In this document: positions 10,028-17,046 of the stretch, piece after piece
How positions within the stretch are numbered: position 1 is the stretch's first letter
How the letters are laid out: every line of letters begins with the position of its first letter
Origin: Aphodomonas sp964553125
Lineage (GTDB): Bacteria > Bacillota > Clostridia > Christensenellales > Aristaeellaceae
Length of the DNA: 19,393 bases
Assembly (NCBI GenBank): GCA_964553125.1
Contig: CAZKJW010000043.1
Coordinates: 1 to 19,393, forward strand
Direction: 5' to 3'
Notes under the pieces: generated by a model
What the model saw: only the letters and a program-made list of their open reading frames with translations
Databases searched by the model: none
Told to the model about the DNA's origin: nothing
Program-made: the position numbers and the translations under genes

Positions 10028-11362
10028 ATGAAGAACGATACCATCGCGGCAATCGCAACGCCTCCGGGAACGGGAGGCGTTGCGATTGTGCGTGTCAGCG
10101 GGCCGGATGCGGCGGGCGTGCTTTGCCGCGCGTTCCGGCGCGCCGACCGGAAAACGGAATGGAAAAGCCACGAGTTCGTCTTCGGCCACATTGTGCGCGG
10201 CGAGGAAACCGTGGACGAGGGCATGGCCGTGCTGATGCGCGCCCCGCGCAGCTATACGCGCGAGGACGTAGCCGAATTGCACTGCCACGGCGGCGAGACC
10301 GTTACGCGCATGACGCTGGAGGCGGCGCTTGCGGCGGGCGCGCGGCCGGCGGAGCCGGGCGAGTTCACGCGGCGCGCGTTTGAAAACGGGCGCGTCGATC
10401 TGGCGCAGGCCGAGGGCGTCATGCGGCTCATCGGCTCGCAGGGCGAAGCGGCGGCGCGGCAGGCGCGGCGGCAGATGGACGGCGCGGTGTCGCGCGGCGT
10501 GGAAAAGGCGCGGCAGGCGCTTTTGGCGATGCTTTCGGAAATTGCGGCCTGCACAGATTTCCCGGACGAAATCGAGGAAGCGCCGACGGCGGCGAAGCTG
10601 CTGGAGGAGGCGAAGGCGCTTTCGGGCGCGCTTCGCGCGGCATGTGATCCCCGCAGCGCGCGCGTGCTGGAAACAGGGCTGAACGTGGTCATCGCGGGGC
10701 GGCCGAACGTGGGCAAAAGCTCGCTTCTCAACGCGCTGCTGGGCGAGGAGCGCGCCATTGTGACCAGCGAGGCGGGCACGACGCGCGACACAGTACGCGG
10801 CGCGATGGAGCTTGCGGGCGTGCGGGTGAACCTGACCGACACGGCGGGCATCCGCCATGCCGACAGCGAGGCCGAAAAAATCGGCGTGCGGCGCGCGCGC
10901 GAGGCCGTTGAAAGCGCGGATTTGACGCTGGTAGTGCTGGATGCGTCCGGACCGCTTGCGCCGGAGGACGAAGAAACGCTGGCCGGCACGGAAAACGTGC
11001 GCCGGTGGATTGTGCTGAACAAGACCGACCTGCCGCAGGCGGACGGGCTGCCGAAGGCGGATATCGTCGTCTCTGCGCAGACGGGCGAGGGCGTGGACGC
11101 GCTGCGCGAGCGGCTTGGCGAGGAAGCGAAGCGGGCGCAGGGCGGCGGCGCGCTTCTGACGCAGGCGCGGCACATCGACGCGGCGATGCGCGCGGCGGAT
11201 GCGCTGGATGCGATGCGCGCCACGCTTGAAAACGGGATGCCGCTGGATTTTGCAAACGTGGACGCATTGGAAGCGCTTCGCGCGCTGGGCGAAATCACCG
11301 GCGTGGACGCCGCCGAGGACGTTGTGGACGCGGTGTTCGCGAATTTCTGCGTGGGCAAGTGA
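10028..11362 (+). CDS. mnmE: tRNA modification GTPase MnmE (TrmE)
   Basis: With MnmG it forms the cmnm5U34 wobble modification of certain tRNAs. The N-terminal folate-binding domain starts with the family motif NDTIAAIATPPGTGG. The G domain has GRPNVGKSS near residue 223, TTRDTV, DTAGIR near 270 and NKTDL near 330. The protein ends in FCVGK, carrying the invariant C-terminal cysteine. It is about 444 residues, near full family length. Two ATGs are adjacent (10025 and 10028). I prefer 10028 because relatives begin M-x-NDTI, but 10025 is equally possible. No clear SD is present in the 10-base gap after ychF (GAGAA at best), suggesting translational coupling to ychF. Confidence 0.97.
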   Translation: MKNDTIAAIATPPGTGGVAIVRVSGPDAAGVLCRAFRRADRKTEWKSHEFVFGHIVRGEETVDEGMAVLMRAPRSYTREDVAELHCHGGETVTRMTLEAALAAGARPAEPGEFTRRAFENGRVDLAQAEGVMRLIGSQGEAAARQARRQMDGAVSRGVEKARQALLAMLSEIAACTDFPDEIEEAPTAAKLLEEAKALSGALRAACDPRSARVLETGLNVVIAGRPNVGKSSLLNALLGEERAIVTSEAGTTRDTVRGAMELAGVRVNLTDTAGIRHADSEAEKIGVRRAREAVESADLTLVVLDASGPLAPEDEETLAGTENVRRWIVLNKTDLPQADGLPKADIVVSAQTGEGVDALRERLGEEAKRAQGGGALLTQARHIDAAMRAADALDAMRATLENGMPLDFANVDALEALRALGEITGVDAAEDVVDAVFANFCVGK

Positions 11363-11396
11363 CAGAGTCGGGCAACGAAAAAAACGGAGGCGCAGA

Positions 11397-12440
11397 ATGA
11401 AGCGGCTGACTGCGGTGATTCTGATTGCGGCGCTTTTTTGCGCGCCGCTTTGCGGCCTGTGTGAAGGCGGATGGCGCGCCGTCGTCATTGACGCGGATAC
11501 GTCTGACCGGGTGCATCTGCGCGCCGGGCCTTCGACGAGCACGGCATCGCTCGGGCTGTATTTTACGGGAACGCAAGCGGAATGCCGGGAGATTCCCGGA
11601 AGCGAATGGGCGGAGGTTCGCATCGGCGCGGAAACGGGCTGCATGATGACGAAGTATCTCGGCGCAGCGCCCGTGATGCCACGGCAGATGGCGGGCAGAA
11701 CGACCGTCGCCGTGCCGCTGAGCCTGACGCCGGGCGTGCAGGAGCAGGGACGAACGGTTGTGCCGGAAGGCGCGCACGTCTGGATTCTGGGCGAAACGCA
11801 GACGAAGTGGTACTATGTGCAGATCGGTTTGGAACGCGGCTACCTGCCTGAAAGCTGCGTTGCGCTTGCGGAGGGCATGGGCCGTCCGGGCTACGACGGG
11901 ATTCTGGAGGAATATGCCGCCGCGCTTGCGGCGCAGGATTCATTCGGAATGTGGTGGGTGAACGTCGAGTGCACGGTAAACTGCCTCTACGGCGCGCGGC
12001 TCGGCTATGCGTTCATCGATTTTGACGGCAACGGCGTGGACGAGCTGGTGATCGGAGAGACGGCGCAGAGCGAATACATGCCCGGCATGATTTACAACGT
12101 CTATACGCTGGATAACGGGTATCCGCGGGTCGTCCTGAACGGCTGGACGCGGAATTCGTTCACATACAGCACGGACGGCTGGTTTATCAACGACTGGAGC
12201 AACGGCGCGGGAAACAGCGGCACGAGCGTGTATCGGATTGTGGACGGGCAGGCGCTGTTCTGCGGCTGCATCGAGCTGGACACGGAGGGCGCGCGCGGCG
12301 AGGCGAGCCCATGGTATTATCTCGCGCGGCCAGATGATGAAGCGACGGCGGAGAACGCCGTCTCGGAGCGCTTTGCGAGCGAATGGAGCCGGATTGTTGC
12401 GGCAAAAAGAACGCAGCTGGAGCTGCTGCCGCTGAATTGA
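11397..12440 (+). CDS. Secreted SH3b-domain protein with a calcium-loop-like C-terminal domain
   Basis: A 347-residue protein of unknown role. Residues 1-22 form a signal peptide (MKRLTAVILIAALFCAPLCG); no proper lipobox is seen, so it is probably released or wall-associated. Two bacterial SH3-like domains follow: about 29-90 (VHLRAGPSTSTASLG, then WAEVRIGAETG) and about 100-157 (WYYVQIGLERGYLPES). SH3b domains commonly bind cell-wall material. The C-terminal half contains DFDGNGVDELVIG (residues 208-220), an EF-hand/FG-GAP-like Asp-rich loop common in exported proteins of gut Clostridia. SD GGAGG is 6 bases before ATG 11397. It is 34 bases downstream of mnmE and probably cotranscribed with it. 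Eight cysteines occur, several in the C-terminal part, so disulfides are possible. Confidence 0.85.
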   Translation: MKRLTAVILIAALFCAPLCGLCEGGWRAVVIDADTSDRVHLRAGPSTSTASLGLYFTGTQAECREIPGSEWAEVRIGAETGCMMTKYLGAAPVMPRQMAGRTTVAVPLSLTPGVQEQGRTVVPEGAHVWILGETQTKWYYVQIGLERGYLPESCVALAEGMGRPGYDGILEEYAAALAAQDSFGMWWVNVECTVNCLYGARLGYAFIDFDGNGVDELVIGETAQSEYMPGMIYNVYTLDNGYPRVVLNGWTRNSFTYSTDGWFINDWSNGAGNSGTSVYRIVDGQALFCGCIELDTEGARGEASPWYYLARPDDEATAENAVSERFASEWSRIVAAKRTQLELLPLN

Positions 12441-12462
12441 CGCGCGAAGGCGCGTCTTTTTT
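12439..12462 (+). terminator. Terminator overlapping the SH3b gene stop codon
   Basis: GACGCGC-GAAG-GCGCGTC, a perfect 7-bp stem with a 4-base loop, is followed by TTTTTT. The first two bases of the stem are the last two bases of the TGA stop, so the coding region ends inside the terminator. It closes the ychF-mnmE-SH3b unit. Confidence 0.9.
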
Positions 12463-12495
12463 GCGCCGTTTTTTCAAAGAAGGGGAGGCAAAAAT

Positions 12496-13350
12496 ATGGC
12501 TGGCGAAAAGGAAAATCAGAGAAATAGCGTTGAAGACAACGTCAGGCGCGCGATGACAAAAGCCATTCTTGACGAGACGCTTCAAATGCTGGAGGAGAGA
12601 AACGAAAAGACAATCAGCAAGGAAGAACTGATTGCACGGCTGAAAAAAATCATCGCTGAACCGCCGAAGGAAAAAATTGAGCGGTGCATGGCTGACAACT
12701 TGCAAGGGAGGAAAATCAAAGAGCGCTTCTGGCATGAGGGCGATGTTTCCTGTGCGGGCGGCGCAGTCGTTTTGCGAAGCGTGCGGGAAGGCGACCGCGA
12801 GGGGTTTCTCCGGCTGAAGCGGGAGAATGCTTTTCTTCGCACGCTGCCGGAAGAAGGGACCTATCAGCGCTGGGAGTGGGCGGAGCATAACGACGATACT
12901 TCCCTGATGCTTTCCATTGTCCGGAACGGGCAGTATATTGGCTATTGCGGCGTGAAAGACACGGCAGAGGAGCCGTGGGAGATTGCCGTGGAATTGCTGC
13001 CCGAATGGAGGCGGCAGGGGATTGGCACGGCTGCGGTTCGCGCCATGCTGGACGCGGTCGGCAGCCGGCTGGGGAAAACGGCGTTCCGGGTCAGAATCGA
13101 TCCGGCCAACACGGCGAGCCAGCGCCTGTTTGAAAAGCTGGGCGCAAGACCCAACGGCATTTCCGAGTTCCTCTTGCACGATGAAGAAGCGATCATGCAG
13201 TGTGAAGAAACAAACCTGCCGCGAATTGACGGCAGGCTCATCGCTTTGGCTGAGAAATTCGGCGTGGAACCCCGAAAACTGCTGAGCCACGTGCTGGAAT
13301 ATACCCTGCGCTGGGAGAAAGACGAAAATCCGGCGTGCAGCCACGGCTGA
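12496..13350 (+). CDS. GNAT family N-acetyltransferase with extra terminal segments
   Basis: A 284-residue protein. The GNAT core is at about residues 88-230: VVLRSVREGDREGF (first strand), then the acetyl-CoA pyrophosphate loop R172-R173-Q-G-I-G177 in PEWRRQGIGTAAV, and the C-terminal motif NTASQRLFEKLGA. The substrate is unknown; the layout resembles RimJ/RimL-like enzymes. Residues 1-85 are a charged, mostly helical extension (AILDETLQMLEERNEK, KEELIARLKKIIAEPPKEK) and residues 240-284 a second extension; neither is part of a normal GNAT. The DNA for the first extension is clearly AT-richer than the rest of the gene. SD GGGGAGG (12482-12488) is 7 bases before the ATG. No promoter is visible between the preceding terminator and the SD, so it may depend on readthrough or on a promoter inside the upstream gene. 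Confidence 0.85.
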   Translation: MAGEKENQRNSVEDNVRRAMTKAILDETLQMLEERNEKTISKEELIARLKKIIAEPPKEKIERCMADNLQGRKIKERFWHEGDVSCAGGAVVLRSVREGDREGFLRLKRENAFLRTLPEEGTYQRWEWAEHNDDTSLMLSIVRNGQYIGYCGVKDTAEEPWEIAVELLPEWRRQGIGTAAVRAMLDAVGSRLGKTAFRVRIDPANTASQRLFEKLGARPNGISEFLLHDEEAIMQCEETNLPRIDGRLIALAEKFGVEPRKLLSHVLEYTLRWEKDENPACSHG

Positions 13351-13365
13351 GCCTTGAGCGGCCGC

Positions 13366-13391
13366 AAAAAAATTCCGCGCCCTGCGCGGAA
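13366..13391 (-). terminator. Terminator after ppa
   Basis: TTCCGCGC-CCT-GCGCGGAA (13373-13391), a perfect 8-bp stem, is followed on the minus strand by T7 (13366-13372). It lies 6 bases past the ppa stop. It is also downstream of the convergent GNAT gene, but on the plus strand no T tract follows, so it serves mainly the minus strand. Confidence 0.88.
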
Positions 13392-13396
13392 AAACG

Positions 13397-13891
13397 TTAT
13401 CGCTTGCTCTCCTGCTCGCGGAAACGCGCTTGACAGCGCTCGAGCACCGCGATGGCTTCGCCTTCATCCATGAAGCGGCGCACCTCGGTTTTCAGGTGCT
13501 GGAGGGTTTTGTAGGTGGAAAAGAAATTCTCGATTTCCAGCAGCAAATGCGGCGGCACGTCTTTGAGCGAGTGGATGTATTCATAGCGCGGGTCGCCGAC
13601 GTTGACGGCCAGCAGCTTTGTGTCCACGTCGCCGGAGTCGATCATGTCCAGCGCGCCGACGATGCGCGAATCGATGTAGCATCCGGGAAACGTCGGCGAG
13701 GAGGTGAGCACGAGAATGTCCAGCGGGTCGCCGTCCTCGCTGAGCGTGTTTTCCACAAAGCCGTATTCGGCGGGATAAAACGCCGCGGAATACAGCACGC
13801 GATCCAGCTTGATTTTGCCCGTCGCGTGGTCGATTTCGTATTTGTTCCGGCTGCCCATCGGGATTTCGATGCGCGCTTCAACAATCCTCAT
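13397..13891 (-). CDS. ppa: Inorganic pyrophosphatase (family I)
   Basis: A 164-residue soluble enzyme hydrolysing pyrophosphate to two phosphates, pulling biosynthetic reactions forward. EIPMGSRNKYE opens the fold and DGDPLDILV (residues 53-61) is the metal-binding signature with Asp53, Asp55 and Asp58. YPAEYGFVENTL and the Asp-rich DMIDSGDVDTK stretch add further conserved acidic residues. SD GGGAGG lies 8 bases before ATG 13891. It is the last gene of the minus-strand cluster, 37 bases after the HAD gene stop, and is followed at once by a terminator. Family I enzymes are less frequent than family II in Clostridia, but the motifs are clear. Confidence 0.95.
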   Translation of the reverse strand: MRIVEARIEIPMGSRNKYEIDHATGKIKLDRVLYSAAFYPAEYGFVENTLSEDGDPLDILVLTSSPTFPGCYIDSRIVGALDMIDSGDVDTKLLAVNVGDPRYEYIHSLKDVPPHLLLEIENFFSTYKTLQHLKTEVRRFMDEGEAIAVLERCQARFREQESKR

Positions 13892-13928
13892 CCGTTTCGC
13901 CTCCCTTGTTTGCGTGAGCCGGTCTGTT

Positions 13929-14600
13929 TCACAAGCCGAACGTTTCCGGCACGACGTCTGCGTAGTCCCGGATTGTCATAACGTCCGGGAATTCCCGGCA
14001 GATCAGCGCGCTCTGATCGTCGCAGTCCACAAAGCAGATGCGCCCCGTTCCGGCGCTGCGAAGCGCGCGCAGACCCATGAGCGAATCCTCAAAGCCGACG
14101 CAGTCCTCCGGCGCAACGCCGATGCGCCGCGCGGCTTCCAGAAATACGGCGGGGTTCGGCTTGCCGGGGCGCGTGCCGTCCTGATAGACGATTCGCTCCA
14201 TCGGGATCCAGTCCGTCACATGCAGATGCGGCATGTAAAATTCCAGATTGACAAGCCCGACGCTCGTGCCGATCGCCATGGGAACGCCCTTTGCGCACAG
14301 CGCGTCCAGCAGCTGCGGAAGCCCTTTGGCCAGATGAAAGTCTTCGGGGCGGCGCAGGCATTCCTCGCGGTAATACACCTCTTTGAGGTCGCTGATTTCC
14401 ATGCGCTGCGCAAGCGGCATTGCGCCGCCGCTGAGAATACTGAGGATGTCCACGTTCGGCGTGCCATGAAACCGGGTCCAGTATTCCGCATCGTCCATTT
14501 CCTTGCCGAAGAATTCGCGGATGATGCGCCGCCATGCGGCGATATGAAACGGCGTGTCGGGGAACATGGTGCCGTTAAAGTCGAAAAGTATGCCCTTCAT
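13929..14600 (-). CDS. HAD-superfamily hydrolase, phosphoglucomutase/phosphatase-like
   Basis: A 223-residue HAD subfamily I protein with a helical cap after motif I. Motif I is FDFNGTM: the nucleophile Asp7 is present, but the acid/base position two residues later is Asn9 instead of Asp. Motif II is IGTS (110-113), motif III Lys147 in RPGKPNP and motif IV Glu171-Asp172 in FEDSLMG. The last two stretches are typical of beta-phosphoglucomutase-like phosphatases. I recall other Firmicutes proteins with DFNGT, so this may be a real subfamily and not decay. The substrate is unknown. The start at 14600 begins the protein at MKGILFDF, with AAGGA about 11 bases upstream. The gene is 25 bases downstream of the SDR gene and 37 bases upstream of ppa, so the three are probably one transcript. 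Confidence 0.88.
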   Translation of the reverse strand: MKGILFDFNGTMFPDTPFHIAAWRRIIREFFGKEMDDAEYWTRFHGTPNVDILSILSGGAMPLAQRMEISDLKEVYYREECLRRPEDFHLAKGLPQLLDALCAKGVPMAIGTSVGLVNLEFYMPHLHVTDWIPMERIVYQDGTRPGKPNPAVFLEAARRIGVAPEDCVGFEDSLMGLRALRSAGTGRICFVDCDDQSALICREFPDVMTIRDYADVVPETFGL

Positions 14601-14625
14601 TTGCAGATAAATCCTTTCAGGTGGG

Positions 14626-15372
14626 TTATCCCATGTAAACGCCGCCGCCCACATTCAGGTTTGCGCCGGTGATGTAGGACGCTGCGTCGGAGACGAGAAA
14701 AACGATGGCGCTCGCCGTTTCCTCCGGCGTGCCAAGGCGGCCCATCGGGATTTCGGCGAGCCATTTCGCTCGTTTTTCGGGCGTGGCATAGGCGACCATA
14801 TCGGTTTCAATGCGGCCGGGGCTGATGCAGTTGACGCGGATGCCCTCGGGCGCAAGCTCGCGCGCGAGCGCGTAGGTGAGGGAAAGCAGCGCGCCCTTTG
14901 TGGCGCTGTAAACCGTGCCGCCGGCAGAGCCGGTGAACGCCGCCTGGGACGAGAGCAGCACGATGCTGCCGCCGCCCTGCGCGCGCATGAGTTCCACCGC
15001 GCGCTGCGCTGCAAAGAACGCACCGGCGAAGTTCGTGCTGATTTCGCGGTCGAAATGCTCCTTCGTCACCTCGGTGAAGGGCGATTTGGTCAGCGTGCCC
15101 GCCGCGCAGACGAGCGCGTCCAGCCCGCCCATTGCACTTGCGGCCTCCTGCACGACCTGCGCCGCGCCCTCCGGCGTGGAAACGTCGCCCGGCGCGACGA
15201 ACGCCGCAGCGCCCTGCGCGCGCAGCTCCGCGGCCAGCGCGTCCGCGGCTTCGCGGTTTTGGTTGCATCCGATGGCGACAGCAGCGCCCTGCGCGGCAAA
15301 AAGCAGACAGGCCGCGCGTCCGATGCCGCGCGAGCCGCCTGTGACGAGCACTCTCTTGCCGGTGCAATCCAT
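14626..15372 (-). CDS. Short-chain dehydrogenase/reductase (FabG-like)
   Basis: A 248-residue classical SDR, a cytosolic NAD(P)-dependent oxidoreductase. The dinucleotide-binding loop TGGSRGIG is at residues 11-18. Catalytic residues are Asn114, Ser141/142 in LLSSQA, Tyr155 and Lys159 in YSATK. The C-terminal ITGANLNVGGGVYMG is the usual SDR ending. A basic residue after the glycine loop (SRG) suggests NADPH. Sequence alone cannot separate a 3-oxoacyl-ACP reductase from sugar or other alcohol dehydrogenases, and no fatty-acid genes are nearby, so I leave the symbol empty. SD GGGAGG lies 8 bases before ATG 15372. It heads the SDR-HAD-ppa cluster under its own promoter. Confidence 0.92.
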   Translation of the reverse strand: MDCTGKRVLVTGGSRGIGRAACLLFAAQGAAVAIGCNQNREAADALAAELRAQGAAAFVAPGDVSTPEGAAQVVQEAASAMGGLDALVCAAGTLTKSPFTEVTKEHFDREISTNFAGAFFAAQRAVELMRAQGGGSIVLLSSQAAFTGSAGGTVYSATKGALLSLTYALARELAPEGIRVNCISPGRIETDMVAYATPEKRAKWLAEIPMGRLGTPEETASAIVFLVSDAASYITGANLNVGGGVYMG

Positions 15373-15404
15373 CTTGTGTTCCTCCCGGTTGCGTTGCTGC
15401 TGCC

Positions 15405-15433
15405 ATGATAGCCTTTCACGGCGCGGCTGTCAA
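15405..15433 (-). promoter_or_regulatory. Promoter of the SDR-HAD-ppa cluster
   Basis: Minus strand TTGACA (15428-15433), 17-base spacer, TATCAT (15405-15410). The -35 lies inside the last codons of the preceding minus-strand gene (stop at 15416-15418), so this is an internal or overlapping promoter. The start point is near 15398, about 26 bases before the SDR ATG. Confidence 0.82.
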
Positions 15434-16102
15434 TGCCTGCGGCGCGGCGTTTTTTTCGACGTAGGCGGCATAGGCGGCGTATTGCGTGGCAAGCGCTGCG
15501 CGCTCCCGTGCAAGCGTCGCGTCGTCCGCTGCCTGCGAAAGCGCCTCCATGGCCGAGGCGCATGCGTTTGCAAGCCCGGCAAGCCCCATCGCGACGGGGT
15601 TTGTCACGCCGGAGAGCCGCCGCTGCGCCGCGCGGCTTGCGCGGGAGGATTCCGCAGCGCGAAGCGCGGCGTATTCCATGCGCTCCTGCGGGGTGAGCGC
15701 GTCCATGGCAAAAAGCGCGGAGAGCGTCGCGTCAACCGTTTCCGCCGCTTCGCGAAGGGCTTGCGCCCGCCGCTTTTCGGCTGTGACGCGCAGTTCGATG
15801 GCGTCAGTCTGGACGGGCGTGATTTCGCCGTGCGGCGCGGCGGCGCTGCGCGCGATTTCCGCATCGATGAGCGTGCCATACGCTGCGACGCTCTGTCCGC
15901 CGTCGCGCACAAGATACCACTGCCGCGGCGAAAGCAGCAGCGTGACGGTCTGCGGCGCGGGCTGTCTGCGCGCGAAAACGGCCGCCGTCTGCGGCGCGTC
16001 CGTCAGGCCGAAGAAAAGACACGCGCCCGCCGCTAGAATCAGCGGGAGCGTGAAAAAATCCGGGCGGCTCTTTCGCCGCGCGCGGGTTCGTCCTGTGCGC
16101 AT
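15416..16102 (-). CDS. Membrane-anchored Ala-rich protein, possibly SPOR-like
   Basis: A 228-residue protein that I do not recognise with certainty. A basic N-terminus (residues 1-13, TGRTRARRKSR) is followed by one membrane segment (about 17-33), so most of it should lie outside the cell. Residues 60-108 (PRQWYLVRDGGQSVAAYGT, then IELRVTAEKRRAQAL) loosely resemble a shortened SPOR repeat, the peptidoglycan-binding fold of division and sporulation proteins; this is a weak inference. Residues 109-218 are Ala-rich and probably a helical bundle. Composition is extremely Ala/Arg-rich, as GC-rich codons favour. Start 16102 is set by GGGAGG 7 bases upstream. It is divergent from the DUF6062 gene, with 109 bases between the starts. 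No terminator separates it from the SDR gene. Confidence 0.7.
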   Translation of the reverse strand: MRTGRTRARRKSRPDFFTLPLILAAGACLFFGLTDAPQTAAVFARRQPAPQTVTLLLSPRQWYLVRDGGQSVAAYGTLIDAEIARSAAAPHGEITPVQTDAIELRVTAEKRRAQALREAAETVDATLSALFAMDALTPQERMEYAALRAAESSRASRAAQRRLSGVTNPVAMGLAGLANACASAMEALSQAADDATLARERAALATQYAAYAAYVEKNAAPQALTAAP

Positions 16103-16153
16103 GAGCACACCTCCCGGAGCAGGGTATGCGGGCGCTTTGCGGCGCATTCCGTC

Positions 16154-16182
16154 TTGCGGCGCGGGGTAAATGCCTGTATAAT
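16154..16182 (+). promoter_or_regulatory. Promoter of the DUF6062 gene
   Basis: TTGCGG (16154-16159), 17-base spacer, TATAAT (16177-16182). It lies in the 109-base divergent intergenic region; the start point is near 16189. Confidence 0.72.
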
Positions 16183-16211
16183 CGGCTTAACGACAGACAA
16201 GGAGGCCGCAA

Positions 16212-16895
16212 ATGCGCTACCATATCGACACCATTCCCGTCTGGGACGCCTTCAGGCAGGACAGCGAGTGCCCGCTGTGCGACCTGTATAAAAACAGCGA
16301 GGCGGGCTACCTCGACAGCTTTCTCGGCGCGTCGGTGATGGAGCCGGACGTGCGCATCGAGGTGAACCGCAAGGGCTTCTGCGCGAAGCACTTTTCCATG
16401 ATGCTCCCGATGAAAAACCGGCTCGGCCTTGCGCTTGTGACGCACACGCACCTGAAGGAAGCCATGCAGGCGGATTCCGCCAGACCGCCCAAACGCGGCG
16501 GATTGTTTTCCCGGCGCAGCGCGCCGGAAGAACACGCGGGCGAAACCTGCATCGTCTGCGACAGGCTCGAAAACACGATGAACCGATACCTCTACACCGT
16601 GCTGCACCTGTTTGAAAGCGATGCGGAATTCCGCAAGGTGTTTCTCGCCTCGAAGGGGCTGTGTATGCCGCACGCGCAGGCGCTTGTCACAATGGCAGGG
16701 GAAAGCCTTTCCGCGGCGAAGGCGGAGGTTTTCTGCACGCAGCTTGACGCGCTGCAGAAGCAGAACCTTGCGCGCGTGGAGCAGGAGCTTTTCTGGTTTA
16801 CGCAGAAGTTCGATTACCGCAACGCGGACAAGCCGTGGGGCAATTCAAAGGACGCGCCTGAGCGCGCGATCATCAAGCTGAGAGGCAGGTTCTGA
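16212..16895 (+). CDS. DUF6062 family protein with duplicated CxxC/CxxH modules
   Basis: A 227-residue cytosolic protein with no signal or membrane segment. From memory it matches the uncharacterised Firmicutes family DUF6062 (IDTIPVWDAF near the start, LGASVMEPDVR, NRKGFCAKHF). It has two metal-type modules: C20-P-L-C23 with C57-A-K-H60, and C113-I-V-C116 with C151-M-P-H154. The distance from the second Cys of each pair to the Cys of the CxxH is 34 and 35 residues, so the protein looks like an internal duplication with two zinc-binding sites. A basic linker (about 88-106, RPPKRGGLFSRR) separates them. AAGGAGG lies 6 bases before ATG 16212. It is transcribed alone from its own promoter. The function is unknown; binding of zinc and perhaps RNA or protein is inference. 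Confidence 0.82.
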   Translation: MRYHIDTIPVWDAFRQDSECPLCDLYKNSEAGYLDSFLGASVMEPDVRIEVNRKGFCAKHFSMMLPMKNRLGLALVTHTHLKEAMQADSARPPKRGGLFSRRSAPEEHAGETCIVCDRLENTMNRYLYTVLHLFESDAEFRKVFLASKGLCMPHAQALVTMAGESLSAAKAEVFCTQLDALQKQNLARVEQELFWFTQKFDYRNADKPWGNSKDAPERAIIKLRGRF

Positions 16896-16999
16896 AGCGC
16901 GGGGGAGAAGGAACGCCTGTCCGCTGCGGCGTCATGAAAACGTTGCGCTGCGTCCGATTTTGTTTTTATTATGATCTGGTTTTTTCCGACAAACTGAAA

Positions 17000-17024
17000 G
17001 GTCGCCGGACGGGCGGCCTTTTTT
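17000..17024 (+). terminator. Terminator downstream of the DUF6062 gene
   Basis: A 7-bp stem (GGTCGCC with GGCGGCC, one G-T pair, 5-base loop; 17000-17018) is followed by TTTTTT (17019-17024). It is about 105 bases after the stop at 16895, leaving a fairly long 3' UTR with no gene I can support. Confidence 0.82.
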
Positions 17025-17046
17025 GCGTTGGCTGCGGCGTGGCGGA

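Noticed and set aside
8779..11644. Long minus-strand open frames opposite ychF and mnmE (8779-10224 and 10004-11644)
   Set aside because: They run antisense to two clear GTPase/ATPase genes and show no recognisable domain or SD.
12187..13467. A 426-codon minus-strand frame opposite the SH3b and GNAT genes
   Set aside because: It crosses the terminators at 12439-12462 and 13366-13391 and lacks any family resemblance.
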